From the NCBI GenBank assembly GCA_963784425.1, contig CAWARM010000018.1, positions 68,681 through 132,680 on the forward strand: DNA of 64,000 bases. Direction: 5' to 3'. The position numbers were made by a program, and so were the translations under genes. Numbering within the stretch: the stretch's first letter is position 1; every line of letters begins with the position of its first letter. Under the pieces are notes generated by a model. It was not told the DNA's origin. It ran no database searches and was given only the letters and a program-made list of their open reading frames with translations. Origin of the DNA: SHZL01 sp963784425. GTDB taxonomy: Bacteria > Pseudomonadota > Gammaproteobacteria > Xanthomonadales > SZUA-36. This document shows, one piece after another, positions 1 through 9,792 of this stretch.

Positions 1-409
1 TGTTAAACAGGGCAACGGCGTTGGTGTCGCTTTCTTCGTGGGCTACCAGGGTCTGCGGGGAATAGTTTGCAAGAAACTCCAGCAACCGGGCTGGTACCTG
101 TTCGGCGGGAAAATCAGCGAGGGCAATGGTGAACAGGAACAGCTGTTGCTCCCGCACCGGTGATGCCGGTTCGCCTGCGGCACTGAACTGCTTTATTGAC
201 TGCAGCAGGGCCTCGTAGTCGCCCTCGCGCAGTTCCCTGAACCACTCGTCGCGTCGCGCCCCGCTATAGCCCATAGCGGCAGTCTGCAAGGCCAGCACAC
301 GATCCCAGTTGGGACGCTTGAAATTACTTTCATCTTGCGCCAGCGCCGGCAGCGACAGCAGGGAAACAACTGCGCACAGGAGAAGCCTGGATGAGGTGGT
401 GCATGGCAT
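1..409 (-). CDS. Secreted protein of unknown function, C-terminus outside window
   Basis: Reading the minus strand from the ATG at 409 gives about 136 residues with no stop before the window edge, so only the N-terminal part is present. The first ~22 residues form a Sec signal peptide (hydrophobic run LLLCAVVSLLSLPALA, likely cleaved after ALA before QDE), which points to a periplasmic product. The visible mature part is hydrophilic and holds no motif I recognise. It lies about 60 bp downstream of tamB on the same strand and could be the last gene of the tamA-tamB transcript. A second ATG at 404 is in another frame and does not continue open. Function unknown. Confidence 0.6.
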   Translation of the reverse strand, partial: MPCTTSSRLLLCAVVSLLSLPALAQDESNFKRPNWDRVLALQTAAMGYSGARRDEWFRELREGDYEALLQSIKQFSAAGEPASPVREQQLFLFTIALADFPAEQVPARLLEFLANYSPQTLVAHEESDTNAVALFN

Positions 410-470
410 AAGCGCTAAGGGTTTAAGGAGCCTGGTTACATCATACGAAAATTTTCGTGGTAATACATCC

Positions 471-3400
471 TCATCGTTCGATGGTGTAGGTAAGGTCTCC
501 ACCGGATTGACGCTGGCTGGACGTTGCCTTGATGCCGAAGCCGCGGCCAAGATCGTAGCGAACACTGATGACGCTATCGTTTTCGAATATGCCTATGCCG
601 TAACTCACATACAGTTTGGGCGCAATGTACATGCCCACCTCGACGGCGCCGACGCCTTGCTCGTAGTCGAAATCGTGGCCGGTCACCAGCAAGGCCAGTG
701 CCCGTTCCTCGGTAGTGGCGGGCCGGGTGTAGGTTTCCAGCAGCGGGCGTTTAAGCGTTCCGCCAATCAGGACACCAGCCTGCTTTACCTGCACGTTGCC
801 ATAAATTTGCCGTTCCGCATGGATGTCCAGGCGCGGGTTATTGGCCGGCACACGGGGGAAACTGATCTTGCCCTGGGATATGTCCAGCGACTGGCCATAT
901 GCGGCTATTTTTCCGGTCACCTTATAGCTGCCGTCCCCTATGGGAATGAGTTCGTTTTTCCAATTAAAGACGGTCGTTCCCTGGAAGCGCGCCTTTGCCT
1001 TATCCAGCGTCAGGGTGACATCCTCGCCCAGTTCAACCGAAACACTGCCATTGAGGCGCAACTTCGACCGGTCGAAAACACTTTTTTCAACGGGTGGAAG
1101 CTGCCCGGCCACAATCACGAGGTCGGGGCTTTCGTCCACGGTTGCAGTCGGCAGGTAGCGTGGCGATATTTGGGCGTGTGGAACCCGCACGCTACCGTGC
1201 AGTTGCAGCGCGCCGTCATACCATTGCAGGTCAAGGTCCGGGTCGATCTTGATGGTCATGTCCGGCACGCTGATCAAGGTCAGGTCCTGCCCTGAAATCT
1301 TAACCGTGGCTTGCGGCTTGAAAAGTTCATCAAAGTTTACGGCGGCCATGAGGCGGCCTTCACCCTCTCCGGCCTTGAAACTGCCGTTCAGTTCCGTGTG
1401 GTTATCCTGAAAAACCGCACCGGCGAGTTTGATGTCACTCAGGACCAGGCCCGTAGCAAAATGCTCAATACGGCCCCTGACCAGCGAGGCGTGTCCGGTC
1501 AAACTCGGATCTGCCATCGTTCCTGCCAGCGTTATGTCGGCATCGATCACCCCCTCAGCGTGGTCAAGTGAATCCACCCAGTCCATAAAAGGCTCAATAC
1601 TGGAAAGATTGATCCGGACCCGCCCTTCCAGTGGTGAGTCGCCGCCAAGGGATATGTCCGGTGCGCTGAAGTCCGTGTCGAAAGTGCCGGCTTCAGGGAT
1701 GGTGATATCCATGTTGCCCGCACGCAGCTTGCCGTTCTCGATGATGAATCCAAACAGGCCGGGGCCGGTCTGCAGGGTTGCCGATTCGTCAGCTGAAATG
1801 ATCTGCCCTTCAGACACGCGGATTTGGACATTAGCTACGGGCGAATTTCCCGGCAATTTTTCCCAATGCAAAGTACCGTTAAGCGTCTGGGTAAACTCAA
1901 GGTCGGTGCCCAGCACAAATCGTGCGAGGTTGAGGGTGACCTGGTCAAGACTGGCGTTGGCGACCAGGTGGCCGCGGTCTTTTTGGTTCATATCGACCCA
2001 GTTCACATCGGCGCACCACCGTCCATTTTTTGAACCCCTGAAGCACACGGGTTCAATCAGGGCTGCGCTATGCTCCAGCGCAAACCGGGCAGGTTGTTCC
2101 AGTTCCAGGTATCCAATTTCGTCGTTGTTGAGACGCATCGACTCGAGCATCCCGCTCCACCTGGCAGAATCGATGGCCTGCCAGTCCTGCAATGTCCCGG
2201 ACATGAAAGCTTCCAGCCGCGTGTCATTCCGGCGGGCACTGATGCGGGTCTGCTCCAGAGGAAGCTGCCCGTGAGACGTCAATGAAATTTCGTCAATGGT
2301 CCTGTCGCCAACAGCCAGGCCGGTCAGATCCATGCGCAGTGCAAATGGGTCCGCATAGCCCTCGGTCTCGCTGTCCAGCGGTGCGGCCGAGAGTGCCGCG
2401 AGTCGCCAGTCTTGCCACGCAAGCTCAGAGCCCTGCAGTTTGAGCTCAAAGGCCGGATTTGCCGGATCCAGTGAAATCCGGCCATTGCCCGCAATGCTTC
2501 CGCTGGCCTGGTCAAGGAACGAGGCCAGTGAGTCGATCTGGCCGGAAAACCGCATGCCTGCGGGATCTTGCACATTGCCGTTCAGTTCCAGGTGGGAGGA
2601 ACCGGAGCGAACCAGCAACTCCCGTGCACGCAAGAGTCCTGCCTCGAGCGCAATTTCCCCCGAGGCTTCCACTGGCTGGCCGTGGGCGCGACCGGTTAAT
2701 TTTTGAATTTTCACAGCCAGCGTATTGGATTTCGCCAGGCCACTGGCGGTCACATTGCCGCTGATGACCAGCGGGTAGCCATCCGCCAGTGCCGTGACAT
2801 CCAGGTTTTTCGCCGTCAGCTCCGCAGACCAGGGCCGCTGGTCCACCCAACTGTAGCTGGCCAGGCCGGCAAACTGCCCGCCCAGCACTGCGCCTTGCTG
2901 GATCTGCAGCTGCACGGATTCCAGGTTGCCGTGGCCACTGACTATCAAATCGCCCTGAGGCCAATTGCCGGCTTGCACTTGTATACTGCCTGCAACCGTC
3001 CAGTCCTCGGGATGGCCACTCACCTTTAGCTGGCCGGAGTCGCTGCGCACAATGGGTTCTGCTGCCACCAGCGGCCATTGCAGGGACTGCCAGCCCAGGT
3101 CAGCCTTGCTGGTGTTCTTTTCGGGGTCGAAATCACCCGAGCCGGTGATGTGGAAAGCGCTTTCACCTGCCTGCAAATTGAACGCTGGCAGCGTCAATCG
3201 TCCCTGCTGCCATTTCGCATCCAGCGTGCCATGCACGGGCTGATCCGTTGGCCAGTCCGGGATCCAGCGGCCGGGATTGAACATCCCGACCTGGCTTGCA
3301 AGCTCCACGCGCAATCCATCCGCCCACGCAACCGGGCCGGTCGCTGTGAGGCTGACCCAATCGCCGGACAGTGTCAGCTGTTCCAGCTGCAGGCCACTGG

Positions 3401-4394
3401 GATCCCCTGCAGCCTGCAGGCTGAGGTCCCCAAGCAAACGCCCATTGGAACTCTCACCCAGTCCATCTTGCAGGTCGAGTACGCCCTGTAGCTTGAGTTC
3501 ATATTGATGCAGGGTGCCGGTAATCTGGGCAGCAACCTGGTGCAGAGCCACACGCGTTGGCGCGCCTGCAGTCGCGCTTGCCAGCGGCCATTGCAGGGCG
3601 TCGTTCTTCAGGTGCAAATCCCAGATGGGTGTGGTCAGCAGATCCCGGGCATGACCTTCCACGGTAAGCGCCGGTTGATCGAGCACCGCCCGCAACGCCA
3701 GATCCTCCAGGTTGCCACTGAGCCCGGCTTCAAGGCGGATGCTTGTCGCGGGGCTGCTGCCATCCGCTGTTACCGGTACCCCGGTGTTGAGCGTGGCATT
3801 GAGCGTGGCATCGATAGGGAAGGGGCTGGCAAAGGTCAGCTCACCGGCGGCAGTTAGGACTGTGTCGCCGGTCTCCAGTGTTGCTTCTTCAGCCACCAGC
3901 CGGTCATGCCAGAGCCCGGAGAAGCGCAAGGCATTGGCAGTGAAAACACTTCCTGCGCTCAAGTCCTGGATCGTGAGTTGCTCAACCTCCAGGCGCTTGA
4001 AATTGACCGGAAGCGGCAACGCAAGCCCGGCCAGGACATCAGCCGCCAGGTTGCGGCGTGCTTCTTCCCCCGTGGAGCGAATCAGCAAGCGGTCCACCAC
4101 CAGGGATTCGACCGAAACAGCGGGTGGAAACAGGTCAAATGCCGCCTGGATATCGAGTTTTCCGGCGGTGATGGAGGTCGCCCGGATGTCAAAGCTCAAC
4201 CCGCCCAGGCTGAGTCCGGAATGGAGATTGCCGCTGACGTTCTCGACCGCAAGACCGCCGGGCAGCCATGCACCTGCGCGCTCCAACAGGAAGCGTGCAC
4301 CGGGTGTGGTATACAGCAGGGAGTATGCGACAGCAGTCAGCAGCAGAACTGCAAAAGCAGGCAGGAACACCCTGGTATGGCTGCGCCGAATCAT
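471..4394 (-). CDS. tamB: Translocation and assembly module subunit TamB
   Basis: TamB is a very long inner-membrane-anchored protein that spans the periplasm as a beta-taco groove. With the outer-membrane barrel TamA it serves outer-membrane protein insertion and anterograde phospholipid transport. This product has about 1307 residues, a single N-terminal transmembrane segment (around residues 9-30, VFLPAFAVLLLTAVAYSLLY), over a thousand residues of beta-rich repeats, and the DUF490 C-terminal region (RALALLVTGHDF, APKLYVSYGIG, SVRYDLGRGFGIK). The ATG at 4394 is chosen because it overlaps the tamA stop as ATGA, the usual coupling for this pair, and the membrane anchor follows directly. The longer frame reaching 4541 only runs through the end of tamA. 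Length and gene order fit the family well. Confidence 0.93.
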   Translation of the reverse strand: MIRRSHTRVFLPAFAVLLLTAVAYSLLYTTPGARFLLERAGAWLPGGLAVENVSGNLHSGLSLGGLSFDIRATSITAGKLDIQAAFDLFPPAVSVESLVVDRLLIRSTGEEARRNLAADVLAGLALPLPVNFKRLEVEQLTIQDLSAGSVFTANALRFSGLWHDRLVAEEATLETGDTVLTAAGELTFASPFPIDATLNATLNTGVPVTADGSSPATSIRLEAGLSGNLEDLALRAVLDQPALTVEGHARDLLTTPIWDLHLKNDALQWPLASATAGAPTRVALHQVAAQITGTLHQYELKLQGVLDLQDGLGESSNGRLLGDLSLQAAGDPSGLQLEQLTLSGDWVSLTATGPVAWADGLRVELASQVGMFNPGRWIPDWPTDQPVHGTLDAKWQQGRLTLPAFNLQAGESAFHITGSGDFDPEKNTSKADLGWQSLQWPLVAAEPIVRSDSGQLKVSGHPEDWTVAGSIQVQAGNWPQGDLIVSGHGNLESVQLQIQQGAVLGGQFAGLASYSWVDQRPWSAELTAKNLDVTALADGYPLVISGNVTASGLAKSNTLAVKIQKLTGRAHGQPVEASGEIALEAGLLRARELLVRSGSSHLELNGNVQDPAGMRFSGQIDSLASFLDQASGSIAGNGRISLDPANPAFELKLQGSELAWQDWRLAALSAAPLDSETEGYADPFALRMDLTGLAVGDRTIDEISLTSHGQLPLEQTRISARRNDTRLEAFMSGTLQDWQAIDSARWSGMLESMRLNNDEIGYLELEQPARFALEHSAALIEPVCFRGSKNGRWCADVNWVDMNQKDRGHLVANASLDQVTLNLARFVLGTDLEFTQTLNGTLHWEKLPGNSPVANVQIRVSEGQIISADESATLQTGPGLFGFIIENGKLRAGNMDITIPEAGTFDTDFSAPDISLGGDSPLEGRVRINLSSIEPFMDWVDSLDHAEGVIDADITLAGTMADPSLTGHASLVRGRIEHFATGLVLSDIKLAGAVFQDNHTELNGSFKAGEGEGRLMAAVNFDELFKPQATVKISGQDLTLISVPDMTIKIDPDLDLQWYDGALQLHGSVRVPHAQISPRYLPTATVDESPDLVIVAGQLPPVEKSVFDRSKLRLNGSVSVELGEDVTLTLDKAKARFQGTTVFNWKNELIPIGDGSYKVTGKIAAYGQSLDISQGKISFPRVPANNPRLDIHAERQIYGNVQVKQAGVLIGGTLKRPLLETYTRPATTEERALALLVTGHDFDYEQGVGAVEVGMYIAPKLYVSYGIGIFENDSVISVRYDLGRGFGIKATSSQRQSGGDLTYTIER

Positions 4395-6379
4395 AATAGT
4401 GGGGTACCAATGCTGAAGTTGATACTCCAGGGGTGACCGTCGTAGCTCAGTGCCTGGGCTACATCCAGGCTGATGGGACCGGCAATGCTGTACCAGCGCA
4501 GGCCCACACCGGCGCCTTTCTTGAGATTTTCTTCGTGCCATTCATTGAACGCGTTACCGACATCAATAAAAGCTGCGGCGGACCAGTCCTTGCGAAAACT
4601 CCAGTTGATTTCGGCACTGCCGGTCATGATGTTATTGGAGCCAACGCCGTTGTTGCTCAGGGATTCAAAACCGTAGCCGCGTACGCTGCGGCTGCCGCCT
4701 GCTTTGAAGCGGTACAGGTTTGGCAATTGCGTTACGGCGAGCTGCAGCGACTGCTCCGGCCCATCAATCTGCACCTTGAGTACGTTTGCATCTGAGTAGC
4801 CAATTTCACCTCGCAGCAACAGTTTCCAGCGGCTGCCAAGCATTTTGGCCCAGTTGCTGGACAGGTAGGCCTGGCTGAATTCCGGGTCGGATCCCCAGAT
4901 CTTGTTGGCAGTAAAAATCCATGCGCGCTCGTGGTGCCCGGAGGTGCGAAAGCCACTGCCGCGAATGACCGGCCAGTCCCAATTAACGCCCAGTGACAGG
5001 GAACTGTCATTGATGCGGAATTGCTCAAGCTGGGCGTCGCTGAGCGTAACGGGTACCCCGTTGATAACAAATTCGGAGGGATTGAAGGTGCGATTTTCAA
5101 AAAGGTACTGCCCGTACCAGGTCTCGAAGAGCTGCTGATACCCGCGTGCGAGGTCGCGCACCACCAGGTTGCCCAGCTTGACGGAGTAGTCGACCACGTC
5201 ACCATTGGTCAGCTTGACCTTGTCCTGGCTATCCTCATTGAGCCTGACCTCAAAATCCTGGTTTTCCCTGCTGACAAACAGGTCCGCAGTCCAGAATTTC
5301 CGCGCCTTGGTTTGGCGGGGCAGGCGGTATGAACTCCGCAACGAATATTCGGCGTTGTATTGTTGCCATCCAATGCCGGTTTCCAGGCTGTCGCCACGAG
5401 TCGACAGGACATGTCGGGACCAGAGCACCTGGGCCCTGACATCAGTGTCCGTGCCGTAACCCATGCTGAACTGGTAGGTATTGGGTTGACGCTTATCCGC
5501 CGTCACAATCAGGTTCACACGCGGCGGGACTTCCTCCAGGCGCCGTTCTTCGACGATCTCTATGTCTTTGAAGTAGCCGGTGCGCCACAGGTCAAGGCGA
5601 AATTTTTCCAGCAGCCAGTTATCGTAAGGCTGGCCCTCCTCAAAGCGCGGAATCAGGTCCAGGATGCCCGGCCTGACCACGTCCTGCTGAAAGCTGACAG
5701 TGCCCATGACGGCCTGCGGGCCGGTATCCAGCTCCAGGGCGAGCGTGGCGGTATTTTTTTCCAGGTCCACTTCGATGCGGTGCGTGGTGAACGAAGCACT
5801 GAGGTAGCCGTGGAATTCAGCTGTATCCAGCGCCGACTGTTTCTCTGTTTCCCAGGCCGCCTGGTCCAGGATCTTGCCGGCGCCCAGCGGCCAGTGCTTT
5901 TTCCAGTGGCGCAGGGTCTTCTCATCGGCTCCGTCGCCGCTCAACGCTATCGTTGCTGTGGTGATGATCACAGGCGGTCCTGGATTAACCTTCAGGGTCA
6001 GGGTCCAGGCCTGGCCGTTGCCCTGGTCGCTGCTTTGGCCCTTACTCCTTTGCGCGGCATTGCTCTTCCCGGCACTATCCTGCACGGGCTTGCCTGGTGT
6101 TGCACTGTCTTGGGCCAGCGAGGTTTCGACCTCTGCATGGTAATAACCATAGGGGCGCAGAGCTTCCACTGCTTTGCGTTTGGCGCTGTCTGCTGTTTGT
6201 TGTAAGCGGCGGGACGACAGCCGCGTTGCGCCGCTGAAGGCATAGGTATCAATGCTGTCTGTCACCTGGCTCAGCAGGGGTTCTTTCAGGCCTATGACCT
6301 TGATGGTCAGCTCATCGGCAACCGCAGATGAACATACCAGCACCAGCAATAAGGTATATTTCCAATGTCCCGGATTCAT
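4391..6379 (-). CDS. tamA: Translocation and assembly module outer-membrane subunit TamA
   Basis: TamA is a BamA/Omp85-family outer-membrane protein. The 662-residue product has a signal peptide (cleavage near SSAVA/DEL), an N-terminal part of about 260 residues that fits the three POTRA domains of the family, and a 16-strand barrel-like C-terminal half. The barrel shows a typical surface-antigen segment (GGSRSVRGYGFES, the Omp85 RGY-type motif), a DVGNAF turn and a final strand ending SINFSIGTPLL. The stop overlaps the tamB start by four bases. An unusual Gln/Ser/Gly/Lys-rich hydrophilic insert lies at about residues 75-115 within the POTRA region. The gene diverges from an MBL hydrolase 46 bp away. 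Confidence 0.92.
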   Translation of the reverse strand: MNPGHWKYTLLLVLVCSSAVADELTIKVIGLKEPLLSQVTDSIDTYAFSGATRLSSRRLQQTADSAKRKAVEALRPYGYYHAEVETSLAQDSATPGKPVQDSAGKSNAAQRSKGQSSDQGNGQAWTLTLKVNPGPPVIITTATIALSGDGADEKTLRHWKKHWPLGAGKILDQAAWETEKQSALDTAEFHGYLSASFTTHRIEVDLEKNTATLALELDTGPQAVMGTVSFQQDVVRPGILDLIPRFEEGQPYDNWLLEKFRLDLWRTGYFKDIEIVEERRLEEVPPRVNLIVTADKRQPNTYQFSMGYGTDTDVRAQVLWSRHVLSTRGDSLETGIGWQQYNAEYSLRSSYRLPRQTKARKFWTADLFVSRENQDFEVRLNEDSQDKVKLTNGDVVDYSVKLGNLVVRDLARGYQQLFETWYGQYLFENRTFNPSEFVINGVPVTLSDAQLEQFRINDSSLSLGVNWDWPVIRGSGFRTSGHHERAWIFTANKIWGSDPEFSQAYLSSNWAKMLGSRWKLLLRGEIGYSDANVLKVQIDGPEQSLQLAVTQLPNLYRFKAGGSRSVRGYGFESLSNNGVGSNNIMTGSAEINWSFRKDWSAAAFIDVGNAFNEWHEENLKKGAGVGLRWYSIAGPISLDVAQALSYDGHPWSINFSIGTPLL

Positions 6380-6425
6380 CCCGGCAATTATAAGGCGATA
6401 CTCAATTCAATATGGAAAACTCAGC

Positions 6426-7421
6426 ATGACAAGGCCGGTTATGGCGCGCGAATACAACGGGGGTGTCATCGCCGTTGACAGCGGCCTGTTTGGCCGCGAA
6501 AGGGTCGCGTGCTATGTGCTGGAAGCCGCAGACCAGGTCGCCCTGATCGAAGTTGGCGCCAATTCCAGTGCTGACAGGATTCTCAGCGTGCTTGAGCGCC
6601 GCGGCTGGAGGCCCGGACAGGTAAGCCATGTCATTGTCACGCATGTTCACCTCGATCACGCGGGAGGGTCCGGCCGCCTCATGCAGTTGCTGCCCAATGC
6701 CGTTCTCGTGGTACACCCGCGCGGCGCGCGCCACATGATCGATCCTTCCCAACTGGAAGCCGGTACGCGCGCAGTTTACGGCGATGCAGTGTTTGACGAG
6801 AAGTACGGCCACTTGATTCCGGTCCCGCCTGAGCGAGTGATTACCATGGAGGACGGAGATACTCTGGCAATCGGCCAACGGGTACTGCTGTTCCGCGACA
6901 CCCCGGGGCATGCCAAACACCACTTCTGTGTCTGGGACGAGCAAACCCGCGGCTGGTTTACCGGGGACACCTTTGGGGTCTCCTATCGCGACACAGACAC
7001 CCGGGCCGGGGCAATTGTGTTTCCGACCACGACCCCGGTTCAGTTCGACCCGGAGGCCCTGATCTCATCGGTCAGGCGTCTGATGGAATTGGCACCGGAC
7101 TATATGTACCTGACGCATTATGGCCGGGTTGGTGACACCGGCAGGCTGGCAGCGCAGATGATAGCCGGGGTGCGTAAACTGGTAGAAATAGCGGAGCGCA
7201 ACCTGGGCTCGGTCAACCGGTGCGCCGACATAGAGGCCGAAATGCTTGATTGGCTGTATGCAGCCTGCCGTATGCATGGGGTAAGCCTGCCACACGACCA
7301 ACTGGTGGATCTGCTGGAAGTTGAAGTAAAGCTCAATACGCAGGGAATAGAGTACTGGCTGGATCATCGCGACCCGGCGCAGGCGGTCAGGACAGCAGGC
7401 GTTCCAGCAGCCAGTTCCTGA
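6426..7421 (+). CDS. MBL-fold metallo-hydrolase
   Basis: A metallo-beta-lactamase-fold hydrolase of the glyoxalase II-like group, 331 residues. The zinc motif HxHxDH is at residues 73-78 (THVHLDHAGG), followed by a later His (DTPGHAKHHF), the bridging Asp (FTGDTFG) and a final His (YLTHYGR), so the dinuclear site is complete. There is no signal peptide, so it should be cytoplasmic. The ATG at 6426 starts the conserved fold; the upstream open frame to 6252 overlaps tamA and encodes nothing conserved. Its 3' end overlaps the convergent FAD oxidoreductase gene by 35 bp. The family covers thioester hydrolases, lactonases and others, so the substrate cannot be assigned. Confidence 0.85.
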   Translation: MTRPVMAREYNGGVIAVDSGLFGRERVACYVLEAADQVALIEVGANSSADRILSVLERRGWRPGQVSHVIVTHVHLDHAGGSGRLMQLLPNAVLVVHPRGARHMIDPSQLEAGTRAVYGDAVFDEKYGHLIPVPPERVITMEDGDTLAIGQRVLLFRDTPGHAKHHFCVWDEQTRGWFTGDTFGVSYRDTDTRAGAIVFPTTTPVQFDPEALISSVRRLMELAPDYMYLTHYGRVGDTGRLAAQMIAGVRKLVEIAERNLGSVNRCADIEAEMLDWLYAACRMHGVSLPHDQLVDLLEVEVKLNTQGIEYWLDHRDPAQAVRTAGVPAASS

Positions 7422-8799
7422 GCGGCGGTATGCGCCCGGTGGCGTACTCGGCCCGGTCCACCTGGTGCATCAGTTTTGACATGGAGCTGATGCCCAGCCA
7501 GCGCAGCGGTTCGGGCTCCCATTTTTTTCTGTCGTCCGGCGGATTGACCCAGGGGGTGTGGACGCGTTCGGTATCCTGTTGCAGAACCAGGTCGGCGAGC
7601 GTTTTGCCCGCGAGATGGGTAGCACCCACGCCGTTGCCGAAGAACCCGCCGGCCCAGGCCTGCCCCGTGGCCGGATCATAATTGACCGAAGGGCTGAGTT
7701 TGCGGGAAACGCCCATGGATCCGCCCCAGGCATGGGTAAAGGCTATGCCCTTGAGCCCCGGAAAAAAACGCAGCAAGGTGTTGCGGATAAAGTCGAAACA
7801 GGGGTCACTGGCAGCAAAACGGTGGGTGATGCCCGACCCGAAGCGGTACATGCCACGACAGCCGAAGGCAATCCGGTGATCGGCGGTAACCTGTCCATAG
7901 GTCACTACGCGATCACAGTTGCCAAACGCAAAGCGACGGTTGAAATGGATGCCGTGCAACTGTTCCGGACTCAGCGGTTGCGTGGCTACCATCATGGAAT
8001 GCATGGGTATCAGGCGGCGTTTCAGGCCGGGTAAGTCGCGCGAATACCCTTCGGTCGCAAGGATGACGGTTTCAGCAGCAACCCTGGCATGTGGCGTGCG
8101 CACCACCCGGCCATCCACGGACAGGACGGGGCTCTGTTCAAAAATCTTTACGCCCATTTTCTCCAGCGCAACCGCCAGGCCGCGCGCCAGGCGCGCCGGA
8201 TGGATGGCCGCACAGTGGCTCACCAGCAAGCCACCCAGGGCGCCATCAATATTGATTCGTTGCGTGGCCTCGGCCGCCGTGAGGGGGCGATAGTCGGCCT
8301 CGCCAAAACCGAGGTCGCGGGCGCTTTCCAACTCGGCCTTCAGGCGCTGCAGGTGGGCCGGGTTGACGGCAATTTCCAGCGCACCGGAGCGTTCATAATG
8401 GCAATCGATGGACTCCCGCTGCGCCACCTCACCGACTTCACGCACGGTATCGAACATCAGCTTTTGCAGGCGCACGGCGCCGGCCCTGTGCCGGGGGTCG
8501 GCAAACCAGCGCTCGATATTGGAGAGAAAAGCGGAACACCAGCCACCGTTGCGCCCCGATGCGCCGTAGCCGGCAATTTCCGACTCCAGCAAGATGATCC
8601 TGAGTGAGGGCTGTTGCTGTTTCAGGTAATAGGCCGTCCACAGGCCGGTATAGCCCGCGCCGATGATGGCGATGTCGGCCTGCTCATCGCCCTGCAGTGA
8701 CGCCCGCGGTGCGAGTGATCCAGGCACGCTGTCGTGCCAGAAACTCAAACCGCGATAGGCTGCATCGGTAGCCGTGACGACCTCTCCTGGACTATTCAA
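7387..8799 (-). CDS. FAD-dependent oxidoreductase (DadA/PuuB-like amine or amino-acid oxidase)
   Basis: A 470-residue DAO-family flavoprotein. The N-terminal dinucleotide-binding motif IAIIGAGYTGLWTAYYL is near residue 43 and is followed by the GYGASGRNGGWCSAF segment seen in gamma-glutamylputrescine oxidase-like enzymes. A C-terminal GGFFGNGVGATHLAGKTLADL segment completes the FAD site. It probably oxidises an amine or amino acid to an imine with reduction of FAD; the substrate is not evident. The start is a TTG at 8799 inside the last codons of the upstream regulator (CTTGAATAG), an 8-bp overlap suggesting translational coupling. No better in-frame start precedes the FAD motif. Confidence 0.85.
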   Translation of the reverse strand: MNSPGEVVTATDAAYRGLSFWHDSVPGSLAPRASLQGDEQADIAIIGAGYTGLWTAYYLKQQQPSLRIILLESEIAGYGASGRNGGWCSAFLSNIERWFADPRHRAGAVRLQKLMFDTVREVGEVAQRESIDCHYERSGALEIAVNPAHLQRLKAELESARDLGFGEADYRPLTAAEATQRINIDGALGGLLVSHCAAIHPARLARGLAVALEKMGVKIFEQSPVLSVDGRVVRTPHARVAAETVILATEGYSRDLPGLKRRLIPMHSMMVATQPLSPEQLHGIHFNRRFAFGNCDRVVTYGQVTADHRIAFGCRGMYRFGSGITHRFAASDPCFDFIRNTLLRFFPGLKGIAFTHAWGGSMGVSRKLSPSVNYDPATGQAWAGGFFGNGVGATHLAGKTLADLVLQQDTERVHTPWVNPPDDRKKWEPEPLRWLGISSMSKLMHQVDRAEYATGRIPPLRNWLLERLLS

Positions 8800-9617
8800 G
8801 AAACAGCCGCAGTTTGTCTTTATAGGTGCGTGACAACTTGACCACGTTGCCGCTTTTGAGCGTGAGGAAATACTCGCCGTTGATATGCGCTTGCATTTCT
8901 TTCACCTGCTTCACATTAACAATGGTTGAACGGTGTATGCGTTGCAGGATGGCCGTGTCCAACTCCTGGTCCAGTTCCTTCATGGTCTTGCGCATGATCA
9001 GGGTCTGGCCACCGGCATGCACGCACATGTAATCGCCGGCAGCGTCAATCCACTCGATATCTTCCTGTAGCACCCAGGTGGTCTTGCCTGCGTCCTTGAT
9101 CGCCAGCCTTGCAGGGCTCTTTCTTCAGCGCCTTGACGCCCTTGCTGGCGATGTCTTCCACACTGTTGATCACCGTGCCCGCAATCTCGCTCACCAGTTT
9201 CAGCAGGGACTGGCGATCTTTACGCGCCCGCCGCGCACTCTGCCGCTCGCGCACCCGTTGCAACGCGTCCTGCAGGCGCTCGTCTTCAATCGGCTTGAGA
9301 ATGTAATCAACGGCATTGGCCTCAAAAGCCTTAATGGCAAATTCATCGAAGGCGGTGACGAATACAATGGCCGGCACTTCCCCGGAACCGAGTTCACGCA
9401 CCACGTCGAAGCCGCTCATGCCCGGCATCTGGATATCCAGGAAAACAAGGTCCGGCTGGTGTTCGCGGATCATGGCCAGTGCCTCGCGCCCGTTTTTTGC
9501 TTCACCGATGATGTGGACGTCGCTGGCCTGTTGCAGACGATGCTTGAGACCACGCCGCGCCAGGGCTTCATCGTCCACGATCAGGGTCTTGAGGATGTTG
9601 GCGGCTGGTGTGTTCAT
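8792..9617 (-). pseudogene. LytTR-family response regulator, interrupted by one frameshift
   Basis: Two pieces in different frames make one LytR/AlgR-type response regulator. The 5' piece (ATG 9617) is a receiver domain with the acidic pair (LIVDDEALARRGL), the phospho-acceptor Asp (LVFLDIQMPGMSG), the T of VTAFDEFAIKAF and the conserved Lys (ILKPI). The 3' piece, ending at 8792, is a LytTR DNA-binding domain (EDIEWIDAAGDYMCVHA, RIHRSTIVN, LSRTYKDKL). Removing one G from the GGG at 9114-9116 (CCC on the coding strand) joins them smoothly through a sequence reading KKEPARLAIKDAGK. The total length is 3n+1, consistent with one added base. No partner histidine kinase is in the window. Either a sequence error or a recently broken gene. 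Confidence 0.85.
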
Positions 9618-9695
9618 GTCATGCCGGAAGGATAGCACTACTGCCCGCGGCGAAGAACCAGCAGGGCTGAACAATGCCGCTTGTCTCGCTGCCGG

Positions 9696-9719
9696 CAACT
9701 GTCAAATTTCCGACAGTTG
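9696..9719. promoter_or_regulatory. 8-bp inverted repeat between divergent genes
   Basis: CAACTGTC at 9696-9703 is mirrored by GACAGTTG at 9712-9719 around an 8-bp AT-rich spacer. It lies in the 175-bp gap between the LytTR regulator and the DUF2092 gene, which diverge. Position and symmetry suggest a dimeric regulator site. It is not the tandem repeat usually bound by LytTR proteins, and no T-run follows that would make it a terminator. Inferred only. Confidence 0.3.
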
Positions 9720-9792
9720 GTGAAACACGCCTGGGCTAGTATTGCGCGCCGAAATGATACTTGCTGTCAACGTCACGAGTGGGAGAGAAGTA

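Noticed and set aside
3712..4416. Long antisense frames opposite tamB, and similar ones opposite other genes
   Set aside because: They mirror the third-position GC of the real gene and show no start site, motif or signal.
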